Of a DNA stretch of 64,000 nucleotides, positions 55,097 through 63,907 are shown piece after piece; the first letter of the stretch is position 1, and each line of letters starts with the position of its first letter. The notes beneath the pieces were generated by a model that searched no databases, was not told the DNA's origin, and saw only the letters and a list, made by a program, of their open reading frames with translations. The translations under genes and the position numbers were made by a program. Origin of the DNA: Rubrivivax sp. (GTDB taxonomy: Bacteria > Pseudomonadota > Gammaproteobacteria > Burkholderiales > Burkholderiaceae_C); the NCBI GenBank assembly GCA_027487905.1, contig JAIYCR010000038.1, positions 62,001 through 126,000 of the forward strand, read 5' to 3'.

Positions 55097-56551
55097 ATGA
55101 ACGCTCCGGCCAGCGCCTCCCTGCTCGACGCCCAGCCCAGCGCCCCGGCGCCGGCCTCCGGCCTGGCCGAGGCGCTTGCGCGACAACGTCGCGCCTACCG
55201 CCAGGAGCCGGTGCCCGGTCTGGCCGCGCGCCGCGCGGACCTCGACACGCTGATGCGCTTCGTCAAGGACCATGAAGCGGCGCTGTGCGAGGCCATCAAC
55301 GCCGACTACGGGCATCGCTCCACCCACGAGACCCGCCTGCTCGAGATCGTTCCGGTGCTCGACGACATCCGCCGCACCCGCAGCCAGCTGCGCCGCTGGA
55401 TGGCACCGCGCCGCCGCTCGGTGGACCGCCTGGCGTTCGGTCTGGCCAGCAACCGCGTGCTGCCCCAGCCGCTGGGCGTGGTGGGCGTCATCGTGCCGTG
55501 GAACTTCCCGCTCAACCTGAGCTTCGTGCCCCTGATCGCCATCCTGGCGGCCGGCAACCGGGCAATGGTGAAGATGAGCGAGAACTCGCGCCACCTGGCG
55601 CGGCTGCTCATCGAACGCATGCCCGCCTATTTCCCGGCGGACAAGCTGCAGTTCTTCGACGAGACCGGCGGCGTGGGCATCGCGTTCTCCCAGCTGCCCT
55701 TTGACCACCTGCTGTTCACAGGCTCCGGCCAGACCGGCCGAGCGGTGATGGCAGCGGCCGCCCGTAACCTCTGCCCGGTGACGCTCGAGCTGGGGGGAAA
55801 GGCGCCGGCGCTGGTCTGCGAGGACTTCGACATCCGCACCGCGGCCGAACGCATCCTCTACGTGAAGTGCCTGAACGCCGGGCAGATCTGCACCTCGGTG
55901 GACCATGTCTACCTGCCCCGCGGCTCGGTGGATGCTTTCGTCGAATCCGCACGTGCGGTGGTGCAGCGGCGCTACCCCGCGCTGCAAAGCCCCGACTACA
56001 CCTCCATCATCGACGAGCGCAGCTTCGACCGCCTGGTCGGGGCGCTGGACGAGGCGCGCGCGGGCGGCGCCCGACTGGTGCAGCTGCTGCCGGGCCCTGA
56101 ACACGACCGCGCCAGCCGGCGCATCGCACCGGTCATCGTGCTGGACGCGCCGCCCGGCTGCGAGCTGATGCGGCGCGAGATCTTCGGCCCCATCCTGCCG
56201 GTGCTGCCCTACGAGCACGTCGCCGAGGCGGTGCAGCGCATCAACGACGGCCCCCGCCCGCTGGCCTTCTACCCCTTCACCCACGACGCGCAACGCCTGC
56301 AGCACCTGCTCGAGCAGGTGATGTCCGGTGGCGTGTCGGTCAACGACGCGCTCTTTCACGTTGGCCAGCACGACCTGCCTTTCGGCGGTGTGGGCGAGTC
56401 GGGCATGGGCCACTACCACGGCCGGGAAGGCTTCGAGACCTTCTCCAAGCTGCGCCCGGTCTTCCACCAGTCGCGCTGGTCGACGCTGGCGCTGCTGGCG
56501 CCGCCCTATGGGCGACTGGCCGACCGCGTCATCGCCTTCCTGTCGCGCTGA
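55097..56551 (+). CDS. calB: coniferyl-aldehyde dehydrogenase
   Basis: A 484-residue class-3-like aldehyde dehydrogenase. GVVGVIVPWNFPLNLSFVPL is the cofactor region, Glu in VTLELGGKAPALV, and catalytic Cys in NAGQICTSVDHVYLP. FGGVGESGMGHYHGREGFETF is typical of CalB and fatty-aldehyde dehydrogenases. Likely role: oxidising coniferyl or long-chain aldehydes with NAD(P). A TAAACT box at 55083-55088 lies eight bases before the ATG, so the leader may be very short. Confidence 0.9.
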   Translation: MNAPASASLLDAQPSAPAPASGLAEALARQRRAYRQEPVPGLAARRADLDTLMRFVKDHEAALCEAINADYGHRSTHETRLLEIVPVLDDIRRTRSQLRRWMAPRRRSVDRLAFGLASNRVLPQPLGVVGVIVPWNFPLNLSFVPLIAILAAGNRAMVKMSENSRHLARLLIERMPAYFPADKLQFFDETGGVGIAFSQLPFDHLLFTGSGQTGRAVMAAAARNLCPVTLELGGKAPALVCEDFDIRTAAERILYVKCLNAGQICTSVDHVYLPRGSVDAFVESARAVVQRRYPALQSPDYTSIIDERSFDRLVGALDEARAGGARLVQLLPGPEHDRASRRIAPVIVLDAPPGCELMRREIFGPILPVLPYEHVAEAVQRINDGPRPLAFYPFTHDAQRLQHLLEQVMSGGVSVNDALFHVGQHDLPFGGVGESGMGHYHGREGFETFSKLRPVFHQSRWSTLALLAPPYGRLADRVIAFLSR

Positions 56552-56610
56552 GGGCGGGCACCGAGAGACACCGAGGAACACCGAGAGAAAGGTGAACTCG
56601 CCCGAACCCC
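56552..56610. repeat. short direct repeats in the gap after calB
   Basis: ACACCGAG or GCACCGAG occurs three times at about 10-11-base intervals (GCACCGAGAGACACCGAGGAACACCGAGAG). No gene lies in the 126-base gap; the role, if any, is unknown. Confidence 0.5.
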
Positions 56611-56677
56611 TCACCGCCTCCCTCAGCCTGCCGATCCACCGCCCGCCGACCCCGATCGGCCCCCTCGAGGACTGCGC

Positions 56678-57529
56678 TTGAACGCTCCCCGGCCCACCAC
56701 CGCCCGCCCCGGCATCCGCGCAGCGCGACCGACCGCCGCTGACATCGCCCTGTCCATTGCAGCCGCCGCAGCCATCGCGACGATGGTCTTCCCGGCGCCG
56801 GCGCACGCCCAGTCTCAGGGCATCGTGAGCCTGCCGCCCGTGGGGCCCGGCGACAGCCGGCTGCTTGTGGGCGGCGCCTTGCTGGCCCAGCCGACCTATG
56901 CCGGCGCCGACCGCCACCGCCTTCGCCTGCTGCCCTACATCGACTACGCCCACCGCAACGGCTTCTTCGCCAGCGCCACCAACGGCGTGGGCTACTCCTT
57001 CCTGCGCGGGCCCGAGCAGCAGGCGGGCCTGCGCCTCATCCCGCAGTTCGGCCGCGACGAGAACGACGATCCGGCGCTGCGCGGCCTGGGTGACGTCTCC
57101 GCCGGCGTGGAGGCGAGCGGCTACTGGACGGTGGCCCTGTCGCGCGCGTGGACGGCCGGCGCGCAGGTGCGCGGCGGCTCGCGTGGCGCCGAATTCGACC
57201 TCGGCGTGCGTCGCGACTTCGTGCTGGCACCGGCCACGCGGCTGTCCGCGAGCAGCTACCTCACGGCGGCCAACGCCCGGTCCCAGCGAACCTTCTTCGG
57301 CGTGGACAGCGCCCAATCGGCCCGATCGGGCTACGCCCCCTATGAGCCCGGTGCAGGCCTGCGCAGCGTTCACCTCGCCCTCACCGCCAACCACTTCTTC
57401 GGCGGCCGGTGGATCGCCATCGGCGGCGTGGGCGTCAGCCGCCTGCTCGGCGACGCAGGCGATTCGCCGCTCGTGCGCGAGAAGACCCAACCCGGGGCCT
57501 TCGTCGCGGTGGGCTACCAGCTCTTCTGA
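56678..57529 (+). CDS. MipA/OmpV-family outer membrane protein
   Basis: A 283-residue outer membrane beta-barrel protein. Signal peptide ends PAPAHA; LLVGGALLAQPTYAGAD opens the barrel, amphipathic strands alternate, and the last residue is Phe (AVGYQLF), the BAM signal. The family includes MltA-interacting proteins and osmoregulated OmpV. The start is TTG at 56678 with GAGG six bases upstream; no ATG is available before the signal peptide. Confidence 0.88.
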   Translation: MNAPRPTTARPGIRAARPTAADIALSIAAAAAIATMVFPAPAHAQSQGIVSLPPVGPGDSRLLVGGALLAQPTYAGADRHRLRLLPYIDYAHRNGFFASATNGVGYSFLRGPEQQAGLRLIPQFGRDENDDPALRGLGDVSAGVEASGYWTVALSRAWTAGAQVRGGSRGAEFDLGVRRDFVLAPATRLSASSYLTAANARSQRTFFGVDSAQSARSGYAPYEPGAGLRSVHLALTANHFFGGRWIAIGGVGVSRLLGDAGDSPLVREKTQPGAFVAVGYQLF

Positions 57530-57561
57530 TCGACCCGCCTGAACAGGCCGTGCGGGCGGCC

Positions 57562-59466
57562 TCAAGCCGCCGGCTCGATGACCTGCGGCCGCCGCCAGGC
57601 CACCGTCTTCAGTGGCCGGACGAAATCGGGGTGGAAGCTGCGTTCGCTGCCGTCGGCAAAGCGGATGCTCACGCTCGCACCGTCGCAGGCCAGCACCTCG
57701 CCCCGGCCCAGGCGACGCAGGCGGATGACCTGGACGGGCTGGCCGGGGCTCAGCCCTTGCACCGGCCGGGGCGTCGCCGTCGTCGGCGTGGCAGGCAAGG
57801 CCTCGATGGTGGCGGCGTGCGTCCCGGCCGCCTGCGAGGGCTTGCTCGCCTCAGCCTCAGCCTCAGCCTCAGCCTCAGCCTCGGCCTGCGCCCGTTGCAG
57901 CGCCTGCAGCCGCTCGCAACTGTCGCAATGGCCACAGCGCGGCGCGGCGTGGGTCGGCTCGAAGTGCGCCAGCAGCATCTGCCAGCGGCAGCCACCCGAC
58001 TGTGCGTAGTCCACCATCGTGGCCAGACCCGCCTCGTCGCGCTCACGTCGTCGGGCAAGCGCTTCGGCCAGCGTGCGCAGCCGACGCAGCCGCGCCATGC
58101 CGCGCTGCGGCAGCAGGCGCTGCGCGCGGACCCACGCGGCCAGTCGTGCGGGCCGCGACCGGCCGGGTGTGTCTGCAGCAGCGCTGCTGTCCCCGTGCAG
58201 ACCCGGCCTGGCCAGCTCTTGGGCGCCGCTGGCGCCGTCGGGGGCCTCGCGCAGCAGCGCATCGACCGCGGCCAGCTCGTCCTCGTCCAGTGCGGCGGGG
58301 CCCAGGAAGAACTGCTGCAGCCCGCGGTCGCCTCGGCAGTACAGCAAGGTGCAGCACGCCGGGGCACCGTCGCGCCCCGCACGCCCGCTTTCCTGGTAGT
58401 AAGCGTCCAGCGAAGAGGGAAGCTGCGCATGCAGCACCCACCGCAGGTCCGATCGGTCGATGCCCATGCCGAAGGCCGAGGTGGCCACCATCACGCGGCG
58501 CTCGGCCTGCATGAAGGCCTGCTGGCTCGCCTGCCGCTCGCGGGTGGGCATGGCCCCGTGGTAGAGCACCACCGACTCGCCACGCCCGAGCAGCTGCCGG
58601 TGCAGGTCCACCGCCGCGCGGACCGTGCCGGTGTAGACGATGCCTGCGCCTTGGGCCTCGGAGACGAAGTTCTCCACCCGGCGGCGGCGATCGGCCTCGT
58701 CGGCCAGCACTTCCACCGCATAGCGGAGATTGGCGCGGTAGACGCCCGAGCGCAGGACGGCCGACGGCGCGATGCCCAACACGCGGCAGATGTCGCCGGC
58801 CACCGCTTCGGTGGCGGTGGCGGTGAGGGCGAGCACCGGCGGATGGCCCAGCCGTTCGCGCAGCGAGCCCAGCGCCAGAAAGGCCGGGCGGAAGTCCGCC
58901 CCCCATTGCGAGATGCAGTGCGCCTCGTCCACCACCAGCAGCTGCACGCCCCGGCCACGCAGCGCATCGACCAGCGCGTCGTCACTGGCGCCTTCCGGTG
59001 TGGTGAACACGACCTGCGGGGCACCAGGGTCCGCCCGCTTTCCTGCCCCCTTTCCGGCCCCCTTGCCTTCCTCCTTGCCTGCCTCCTTGCCTGCCTGTAG
59101 CGACTCGATCACCGTGGCCTGCTCGCGCGCGGGCACGGCGCTGTTGAGCTGCACCGCCCGCACCCCGCGCGCGCACAGGCCGTCGCACTGGTCCTTCATC
59201 AGCGACAGCAGGGGCGAGACCACCAGCGTCGGGAGCTCGCCGAGCACCGCCGGCAGCTGGTAGCACAAGGACTTGCCCGCGCCCGTGGGCATCACCGCCA
59301 GGACGGAACGCCCCGCCAGCACCCTTGCGAGGACTTCGCCTTGCCCGGGTCTGAGCCGCTGGAGCCCGAAGACCTGGTGCAGAAGTCGGCGCGCCTGCGC
59401 TGGAAGCCGGTCGGCACGGGCGGTGCTCGCGCCGGGAAAGGGTGACGCAGCGGGTCGATCGGGCAT
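57562..59466 (-). CDS. recQ: RecQ-type DEAH helicase without HRDC, with Tudor-like C-terminus
   Basis: A 634-residue SF2 helicase: motif I AVMPTGAGKSLCYQLPA, Ia, DEAH in VVDEAHCISQWGADFR, motif III TATAT, and motif VI YYQESGRAGRDGAP, then the zinc site CRWQMLLAHF...CGHCDSC. A Lys/Gly insert AGKEAGKEEGKGAGKGAG sits in the first lobe; a (EA)6 repeat precedes the tail. Instead of an HRDC domain there is a barrel-like VQVIRLRRLGRGEVLACDG to FADGSERSFHPDFVRPL resembling DUF3553. Start ATG 59466 was chosen; an upstream extension to 59736 is Cys/Trp/Ser-rich and not family-like. Confidence 0.9.
   Translation of the reverse strand: MPDRPAASPFPGASTARADRLPAQARRLLHQVFGLQRLRPGQGEVLARVLAGRSVLAVMPTGAGKSLCYQLPAVLGELPTLVVSPLLSLMKDQCDGLCARGVRAVQLNSAVPAREQATVIESLQAGKEAGKEEGKGAGKGAGKRADPGAPQVVFTTPEGASDDALVDALRGRGVQLLVVDEAHCISQWGADFRPAFLALGSLRERLGHPPVLALTATATEAVAGDICRVLGIAPSAVLRSGVYRANLRYAVEVLADEADRRRRVENFVSEAQGAGIVYTGTVRAAVDLHRQLLGRGESVVLYHGAMPTRERQASQQAFMQAERRVMVATSAFGMGIDRSDLRWVLHAQLPSSLDAYYQESGRAGRDGAPACCTLLYCRGDRGLQQFFLGPAALDEDELAAVDALLREAPDGASGAQELARPGLHGDSSAAADTPGRSRPARLAAWVRAQRLLPQRGMARLRRLRTLAEALARRRERDEAGLATMVDYAQSGGCRWQMLLAHFEPTHAAPRCGHCDSCERLQALQRAQAEAEAEAEAEAEASKPSQAAGTHAATIEALPATPTTATPRPVQGLSPGQPVQVIRLRRLGRGEVLACDGASVSIRFADGSERSFHPDFVRPLKTVAWRRPQVIEPAA
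57849..57884. repeat. hexamer in-frame repeat in recQ
   Basis: The hexamer GCCTCA is repeated about six times, encoding (Glu-Ala) repeats on the minus strand. Confidence 0.8.
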
Positions 59467-59593
59467 GGCCGAATGCTCCGCGGCAGCACCTGCACCGGCA
59501 ATCGCTGGGCAGGACGCGGCTTTGTAGGCCGGATCCGACGCAAGATCCAGCGCAAGATCGGACGCAAGCTCCCCCGCCCCTTCGGACGCCGGC

Positions 59594-60523
59594 TCAGGCC
59601 GCGGCCGCGTGCAGGGTTTCGGCCAGCAGCCGGGCCGGTGCGGCCAGGGCTGCCCCACTGCGCCACACGATGACGAAGCGCCGCACCGCCCAGGGCTCGG
59701 CCAGCGGCACCAGAGCCAGGTGGCCAGCCCCCGCATGCGGCGCGACCGACTCCAGCGGCAGGATGGCCAGGCCCATGCCCAAGCCCACCAGTCTCACGGC
59801 GGCCGCGATGCTGGACACCTGCATGCGGTGGTTGGGTTCGAGCCCCAGCAGCGCCGCCTGCCGACGCAGCATCCGGTCCATCTGCCCGCCGGGGCTGACA
59901 TTGACCGAAGGCAGCCCCAGCACGTCGCTCAGCCGAAGCGAGGGCCTGCGGGCCAGTGCGTGATCGGGCGCGAGCGCCACGCACAGGCGGTCGCTGCGGT
60001 AGGCGCGCGGCTCCAGTCCCGACAGGTCGATCCGGTCCCACAGCACACCCAGATCGGCCGAACCCTCGCGAACGCCGCGCACGATGTCCGGGCTCATGCG
60101 CTCGTCCAGCCCGACGTGGATGCGGGGATGGGCCTGCAGGAAGGCCGCGACATCTTCCGGCAGCCTCATGGCCAGCGCCGAAGGGCTGGCCAGCACCCGC
60201 ACGCTGCCCTGCACCCCCAGGCGGAATTCGCCCATCTCGCTGCGCAGCGCCTGCATCGCACCCAGCACCTCACGGGCTCGCTGCAACAGGGCAAGTCCCG
60301 CGGCCGTGGGCTGCACGCCGCGCGGCTGGCGCAGCAGCAGCGACACGCCCAGATCGGCTTCCAGCGCAGCCAGCCGCTTGCTCAGCGCCGAGGCGACCAC
60401 CGCCTCGCGCTCGGCGGCACGGGCCAGGCTGCCCTCCTCGCACACCGAGACGAACTGACGCAGGCTGATGGGGTCGAGGGGGCGGATCAAATGGCGTTCC
60501 AGGTCCTGCGAAAGCTCTGGCAC
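59594..60523 (-). CDS. LysR-family transcriptional regulator
   Basis: A 309-residue LysR protein: winged-helix N-terminus SLRQFVSVCEEGSLARAAER followed by LSKRLAALEADLGVSLLLR, and a periplasmic-binding-type effector domain. It is divergent from the lyase–CoA-transferase–receptor operon and probably activates it. The start is GTG 60523; no better ATG lies nearby. Confidence 0.93.
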   Translation of the reverse strand: MPELSQDLERHLIRPLDPISLRQFVSVCEEGSLARAAEREAVVASALSKRLAALEADLGVSLLLRQPRGVQPTAAGLALLQRAREVLGAMQALRSEMGEFRLGVQGSVRVLASPSALAMRLPEDVAAFLQAHPRIHVGLDERMSPDIVRGVREGSADLGVLWDRIDLSGLEPRAYRSDRLCVALAPDHALARRPSLRLSDVLGLPSVNVSPGGQMDRMLRRQAALLGLEPNHRMQVSSIAAAVRLVGLGMGLAILPLESVAPHAGAGHLALVPLAEPWAVRRFVIVWRSGAALAAPARLLAETLHAAAA

Positions 60524-60541
60524 CGCCGTTGCTGACGTTCC

Positions 60542-60589
60542 CGTCTGGAATGTCGATGAGTCCTAAACACCATGCGTTTTTACCAGACG
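60542..60589. promoter_or_regulatory. inverted repeat CGTCTGG...CCAGACG in the LysR divergent region
   Basis: CGTCTGG (60542-60548) and CCAGACG (60583-60589) form a perfect 7-base inverted repeat with centres 41 bases apart, about four helical turns. It lies between the divergent LysR and lyase genes and is a candidate two-site operator. Confidence 0.5.
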
Positions 60590-60609
60590 TCATGCCTACA
60601 GTGAGGTCC

Positions 60610-61542
60610 ATGCCGTCCATGCCGAACCTCGATACCGTCATCGTCCGCGACGTGGGACTGCGCGACGGGCTGCAAAGCCTCGCGCGCACCGTCCCCACCG
60701 ACATCAAGCTGCAGTGGTTGGACGCCGCGCACGCCGCCGGGCTGCGCGAGCTGGAAGTGGGCTCCTTCGTTCCCGCCCACCGGATGCCGCAGCTGGCCGA
60801 CACCGCCGAACTGGTTCGGCACGCACTGGGCTTGCCGGAGCTGCGGGTGTCGGTGCTCGTGCCCAACCTCAAGGGCGCCGAAGCGGCCCTGGCCAGCGGC
60901 GCGCATTCGCTGCTCGTGCCGCTGTCGGCGAGCCACGCCCACAGCCTGGCCAACCTGCGCCGCCCGCCCGACGAGGTGGTGGTCGACATCGCCCGCATCC
61001 GGGACCGGCGCGACGCCACAGGCTCTGCCTGTCGCATCGAGGTGGGCATCAGCACCGCCTTCGGATGCACGCTGCAAGGCGAGGTGCCGCCCGACGAGGT
61101 GCTGCGCCTGGTGCGCGCCGTGCTCGACGCCGGCGCCGATGCGGTGGGCCTGGCCGACACGGTCGGTTTCGCCAACCCGCTGCAGGTGCAGGGCCTCTTC
61201 GAAGCCGCCGCCCGCGAGGCTGGCGCACCGCTGGCATGTGCTCACTTCCACGACACCCGAGGCCTGGGCATGGCCAACGTCTACGCCGCCTGGCTGACGG
61301 GCGTGCGGCGCTTCGACGCCTGCGTCGGCGGCATCGGCGGCTGCCCGCACGCGCCGGGCGCGAGCGGCAACGTTTCCACGGAAGACGTCGCCTGGCTTTT
61401 CGCCAGCATGGGTGTGCCCACGGGGCTTGACCTGCAGGGGCTGCTGGACCTGCGCCGGCGCCTGGGCCAGTGGCTCGCCGGCGAGACCCTGCACGGGAGC
61501 ATCGCCCGCGCCGGGCTGCCCCGAACCTTGACGGGCGGCTGA
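60610..61542 (+). CDS. HMG-CoA-lyase-family enzyme
   Basis: A 310-residue TIM-barrel lyase: VIVRDVGLRDGLQSL at the N-terminus supplies the metal-binding Asp, ADTVGFANP and AHFHDTRGLGMANVY the His motif, and GGIGGCPHAPGASGN the flexible Cys loop. Members cleave 3-hydroxy-3-methylglutaryl-CoA, citramalyl-CoA or similar acyl-CoAs. With a CaiB transferase and Bug receptor the natural role is probably breakdown of an imported dicarboxylate or branched acid. The start (60592, 60610 or 60619) is uncertain. Confidence 0.9.
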   Translation: MPSMPNLDTVIVRDVGLRDGLQSLARTVPTDIKLQWLDAAHAAGLRELEVGSFVPAHRMPQLADTAELVRHALGLPELRVSVLVPNLKGAEAALASGAHSLLVPLSASHAHSLANLRRPPDEVVVDIARIRDRRDATGSACRIEVGISTAFGCTLQGEVPPDEVLRLVRAVLDAGADAVGLADTVGFANPLQVQGLFEAAAREAGAPLACAHFHDTRGLGMANVYAAWLTGVRRFDACVGGIGGCPHAPGASGNVSTEDVAWLFASMGVPTGLDLQGLLDLRRRLGQWLAGETLHGSIARAGLPRTLTGG

Positions 61543-61604
61543 GCAGCCCGTTGCCCCACCCCCGCCCGCCCCGGCCGCCGCCGCCCCAACCCTGACCCGA
61601 CGCC

Positions 61605-62831
61605 ATGCCCTCCCTCCCGATTCCCACCCCGCCGGCCTCGCCGTCTGCACCCCAGCCCTTGAAGGGCCTGCGCGTCGTGGAATTCACCCACATGGTGATG
61701 GGCCCGACCTGCGCGATGGTGCTGGCCGACCTGGGCGCCGAAGTCATCAAGGTCGAGCCGGTCGAGGGCGAGGGCACCCGGCGGCTTCTGGGTGCGGGGG
61801 CCGGTTTCTTCCCCATGTACAACCGCAACAAGAAGAGCATCGGCATCGACCTGAAGCAGCCCGCCGGGGCCGCCGCCGCGCAGCGGCTGGCCACCTCGGC
61901 CGACGTGGTGGTGGAGAACTTCAAGCAAGGCGTGCTGACCCGCTTCGGGCTGGACTACGCAACGCTCAGCGCGCTGAACGAGCGGCTGATCTATGTGAGC
62001 CACAAGGGCTTCCTGCCCGGCCCCTACGACCGCCGGCCGGCGCTGGACGAGGTGGTGCAGATGATGGGCGGCCTGGCCTACATGACCGGCCGCCCCGGCG
62101 ACCCGCTGCGCGCCGGGGCCAGCGTGAACGACGTCATGGGGGGACTCTTCGGTGCCATCGGCACGCTGGGCGCGCTGATCCAGCGCGGCATCACCGGCCG
62201 CGGCATGCAGGTGCAGTCCGCGCTCTTCGAGAACAACGTGTTCCTGATGGGCCAGCACATGCTGCAGTACGCGATGACCGGACGGCACCCCTCGCCCATG
62301 CCGGCGCGCGACAACCCCTGGGCGGTCTACGACGTGTTCACCGTGAAGGACGGCGAACAGATCTTCCTGTGCGCGGTGAGCGACACGCAGTGGCAGACCT
62401 TCTGCGATGTGCTCGGACTGGTCGACCTCAAATCCGACACGGCGCTGCGCACGAACAACGACCGCGTCCGTGCGCGTCCGGCGCTGCTGGCCACGCTGCG
62501 GGAACGCCTGGCCTCGCGCAGCGCCGCCGAGCTGGCCGCCCTCTTCGAGGCGGCCGAGCTGCCCTTCGCGCCCATCCGCCGCCCCGAGGACCTGCTCACC
62601 GACCCGCACCTCTTGGCCACCGGCGGCCTGGCCGACATCGCGCTGCCCGACGGCGAACGCGCCGGCGCGACGGTGAAGACCGCCCTCTTTCCGATCACAC
62701 TCGAGGGCGAGCGCCTGCCGGTGCGGCTGCAGCCGCCTCAGCTGGGCGAGCACACCGACGAACTGCTGGAAGGCCTCGGCTTCGCGGCCGCCGAGGTCCG
62801 CGCCCTGCGACAGCAGGGCACCGTGCGCTGA
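61605..62831 (+). CDS. CaiB/BaiF-type CoA transferase (family III)
   Basis: A 408-residue family III CoA transferase: LKGLRVVEFTHMVMGPTCAMVLADLGAEVIKVE (core VVEF and GPTCAMVLADLGA), the catalytic-Asp region in DEVVQMMGGLAYMTG, NNVFLMGQHML, and PVRLQPPQLGEHTDELL at the end. It moves CoA between carboxylic acids, activating the lyase substrate. It lies 62 bases after the lyase gene. Confidence 0.93.
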   Translation: MPSLPIPTPPASPSAPQPLKGLRVVEFTHMVMGPTCAMVLADLGAEVIKVEPVEGEGTRRLLGAGAGFFPMYNRNKKSIGIDLKQPAGAAAAQRLATSADVVVENFKQGVLTRFGLDYATLSALNERLIYVSHKGFLPGPYDRRPALDEVVQMMGGLAYMTGRPGDPLRAGASVNDVMGGLFGAIGTLGALIQRGITGRGMQVQSALFENNVFLMGQHMLQYAMTGRHPSPMPARDNPWAVYDVFTVKDGEQIFLCAVSDTQWQTFCDVLGLVDLKSDTALRTNNDRVRARPALLATLRERLASRSAAELAALFEAAELPFAPIRRPEDLLTDPHLLATGGLADIALPDGERAGATVKTALFPITLEGERLPVRLQPPQLGEHTDELLEGLGFAAAEVRALRQQGTVR

Positions 62832-62874
62832 GGCCGACCGACACCACAACAAGCCATCAGAACGGAGACCCGAC

Positions 62875-63888
62875 ATGACACCCCCTCGCTGCCCCCGCCC
62901 TCCCCGCCCCACCCGCCTGACCCGCCGCACCCTGCTCGCCGGCCTGGCCGGCGGGCTTGCCCTTGCCGGCAGCGCGTTCGGCCCGGCGTTCGCGCAGTCC
63001 GACAAGGCCGTGCGCTTCATCCTGCCCAACGCCCCGGGCTCGGGCGTGGATGCCATCACCCGCGCCGCCCAGGCAGCCCTGGGCCGCGCGCTGGGCTCGC
63101 CGGTGGTGGTGGACAACCAGCCGGGCGCTGGCGGCATCGTCGGCCTGCAGGCGCTGGCCCGATCGGCACCGGACGGCCAGACGCTGGGCATCGTGTCCAA
63201 CAACGTCGTGATCTTCCCGAGCGTGCTCAAGAGCATCCCCTTCGACATGCCGGGCGACTTCACCCCGATCGCGGTGATCGGCTACACGCCGGTGGTGCTG
63301 GTGGTCAACGCCAAGGTGCCGGCATCCAACCTGAAGGAGTTCGTCGCGCTGCTCAGGAGCCGCAAGGGCGAGCTCAACTACGGCTCCGGCGGCAACGGCA
63401 CCATCCTGCACCTGGCCAGCGCCCAGTTCCTGGACGAGGCGAAGCTCGACGCGCGCCACATTCCCTACAAGGGAGTGGGCCCGATGGTCACCGACCTGAT
63501 CGGCGGACAGATCGAGTTCGCCGCCGTGTCGCTGCCCAGCGTCCAGCAGCACCTGAAGACTGGCGCCCTCAAGGCCATCGGCATGGCCACCGCCCAGCGC
63601 GTGCCGGCCGCAGCGGACATCCCCACCTTCGTCGAGCAGGGGATGCCCGGCTACGTGGTCGAGGCCTGGCTGGCGGTGATCGCCCCCAAGGGTCTGCCGG
63701 CAGCGGAGGTGCAGCGCGTGCATGCGGCGGTGGTCAACGCCTTCAACGACGCCGAGGTCAAGGACGCGATGGCCCGCCAGGGCAACGTCATCCAGATCGG
63801 CAGCCCCGACCGGGCCATGCCCTTCTTCCGTTCCGAGCTCGCCCGCTACGCGCAGCTGGTGAAGAAGGCGGGCGTGGAGGCGCAGTGA
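62875..63888 (+). CDS. Bug/TctC-family tripartite tricarboxylate receptor
   Basis: A 337-residue periplasmic binding protein: Tat-like signal LTRRTLLAGLAGGLALAG, cleavage after AFAQ, then VRFILPNAPGSGVDAITR, NQPGAGGIVGLQALA and GGNGTILHLASAQF, all typical. Burkholderiales hold many such receptors, each for an organic acid. It completes the lyase–transferase operon as the uptake or sensing part. Forty-three bases follow the transferase stop, with AACGGAG upstream of the start. Confidence 0.93.
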   Translation: MTPPRCPRPPRPTRLTRRTLLAGLAGGLALAGSAFGPAFAQSDKAVRFILPNAPGSGVDAITRAAQAALGRALGSPVVVDNQPGAGGIVGLQALARSAPDGQTLGIVSNNVVIFPSVLKSIPFDMPGDFTPIAVIGYTPVVLVVNAKVPASNLKEFVALLRSRKGELNYGSGGNGTILHLASAQFLDEAKLDARHIPYKGVGPMVTDLIGGQIEFAAVSLPSVQQHLKTGALKAIGMATAQRVPAAADIPTFVEQGMPGYVVEAWLAVIAPKGLPAAEVQRVHAAVVNAFNDAEVKDAMARQGNVIQIGSPDRAMPFFRSELARYAQLVKKAGVEAQ

Positions 63889-63907
63889 GCGCGAGCGCAA
63901 GCCCGAC

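Noticed and set aside
61281-63263. 660-codon minus-strand frame
   Set aside because: Antisense to the CoA transferase and Bug receptor genes; His/Gln/Arg/Gly-rich and without domain.
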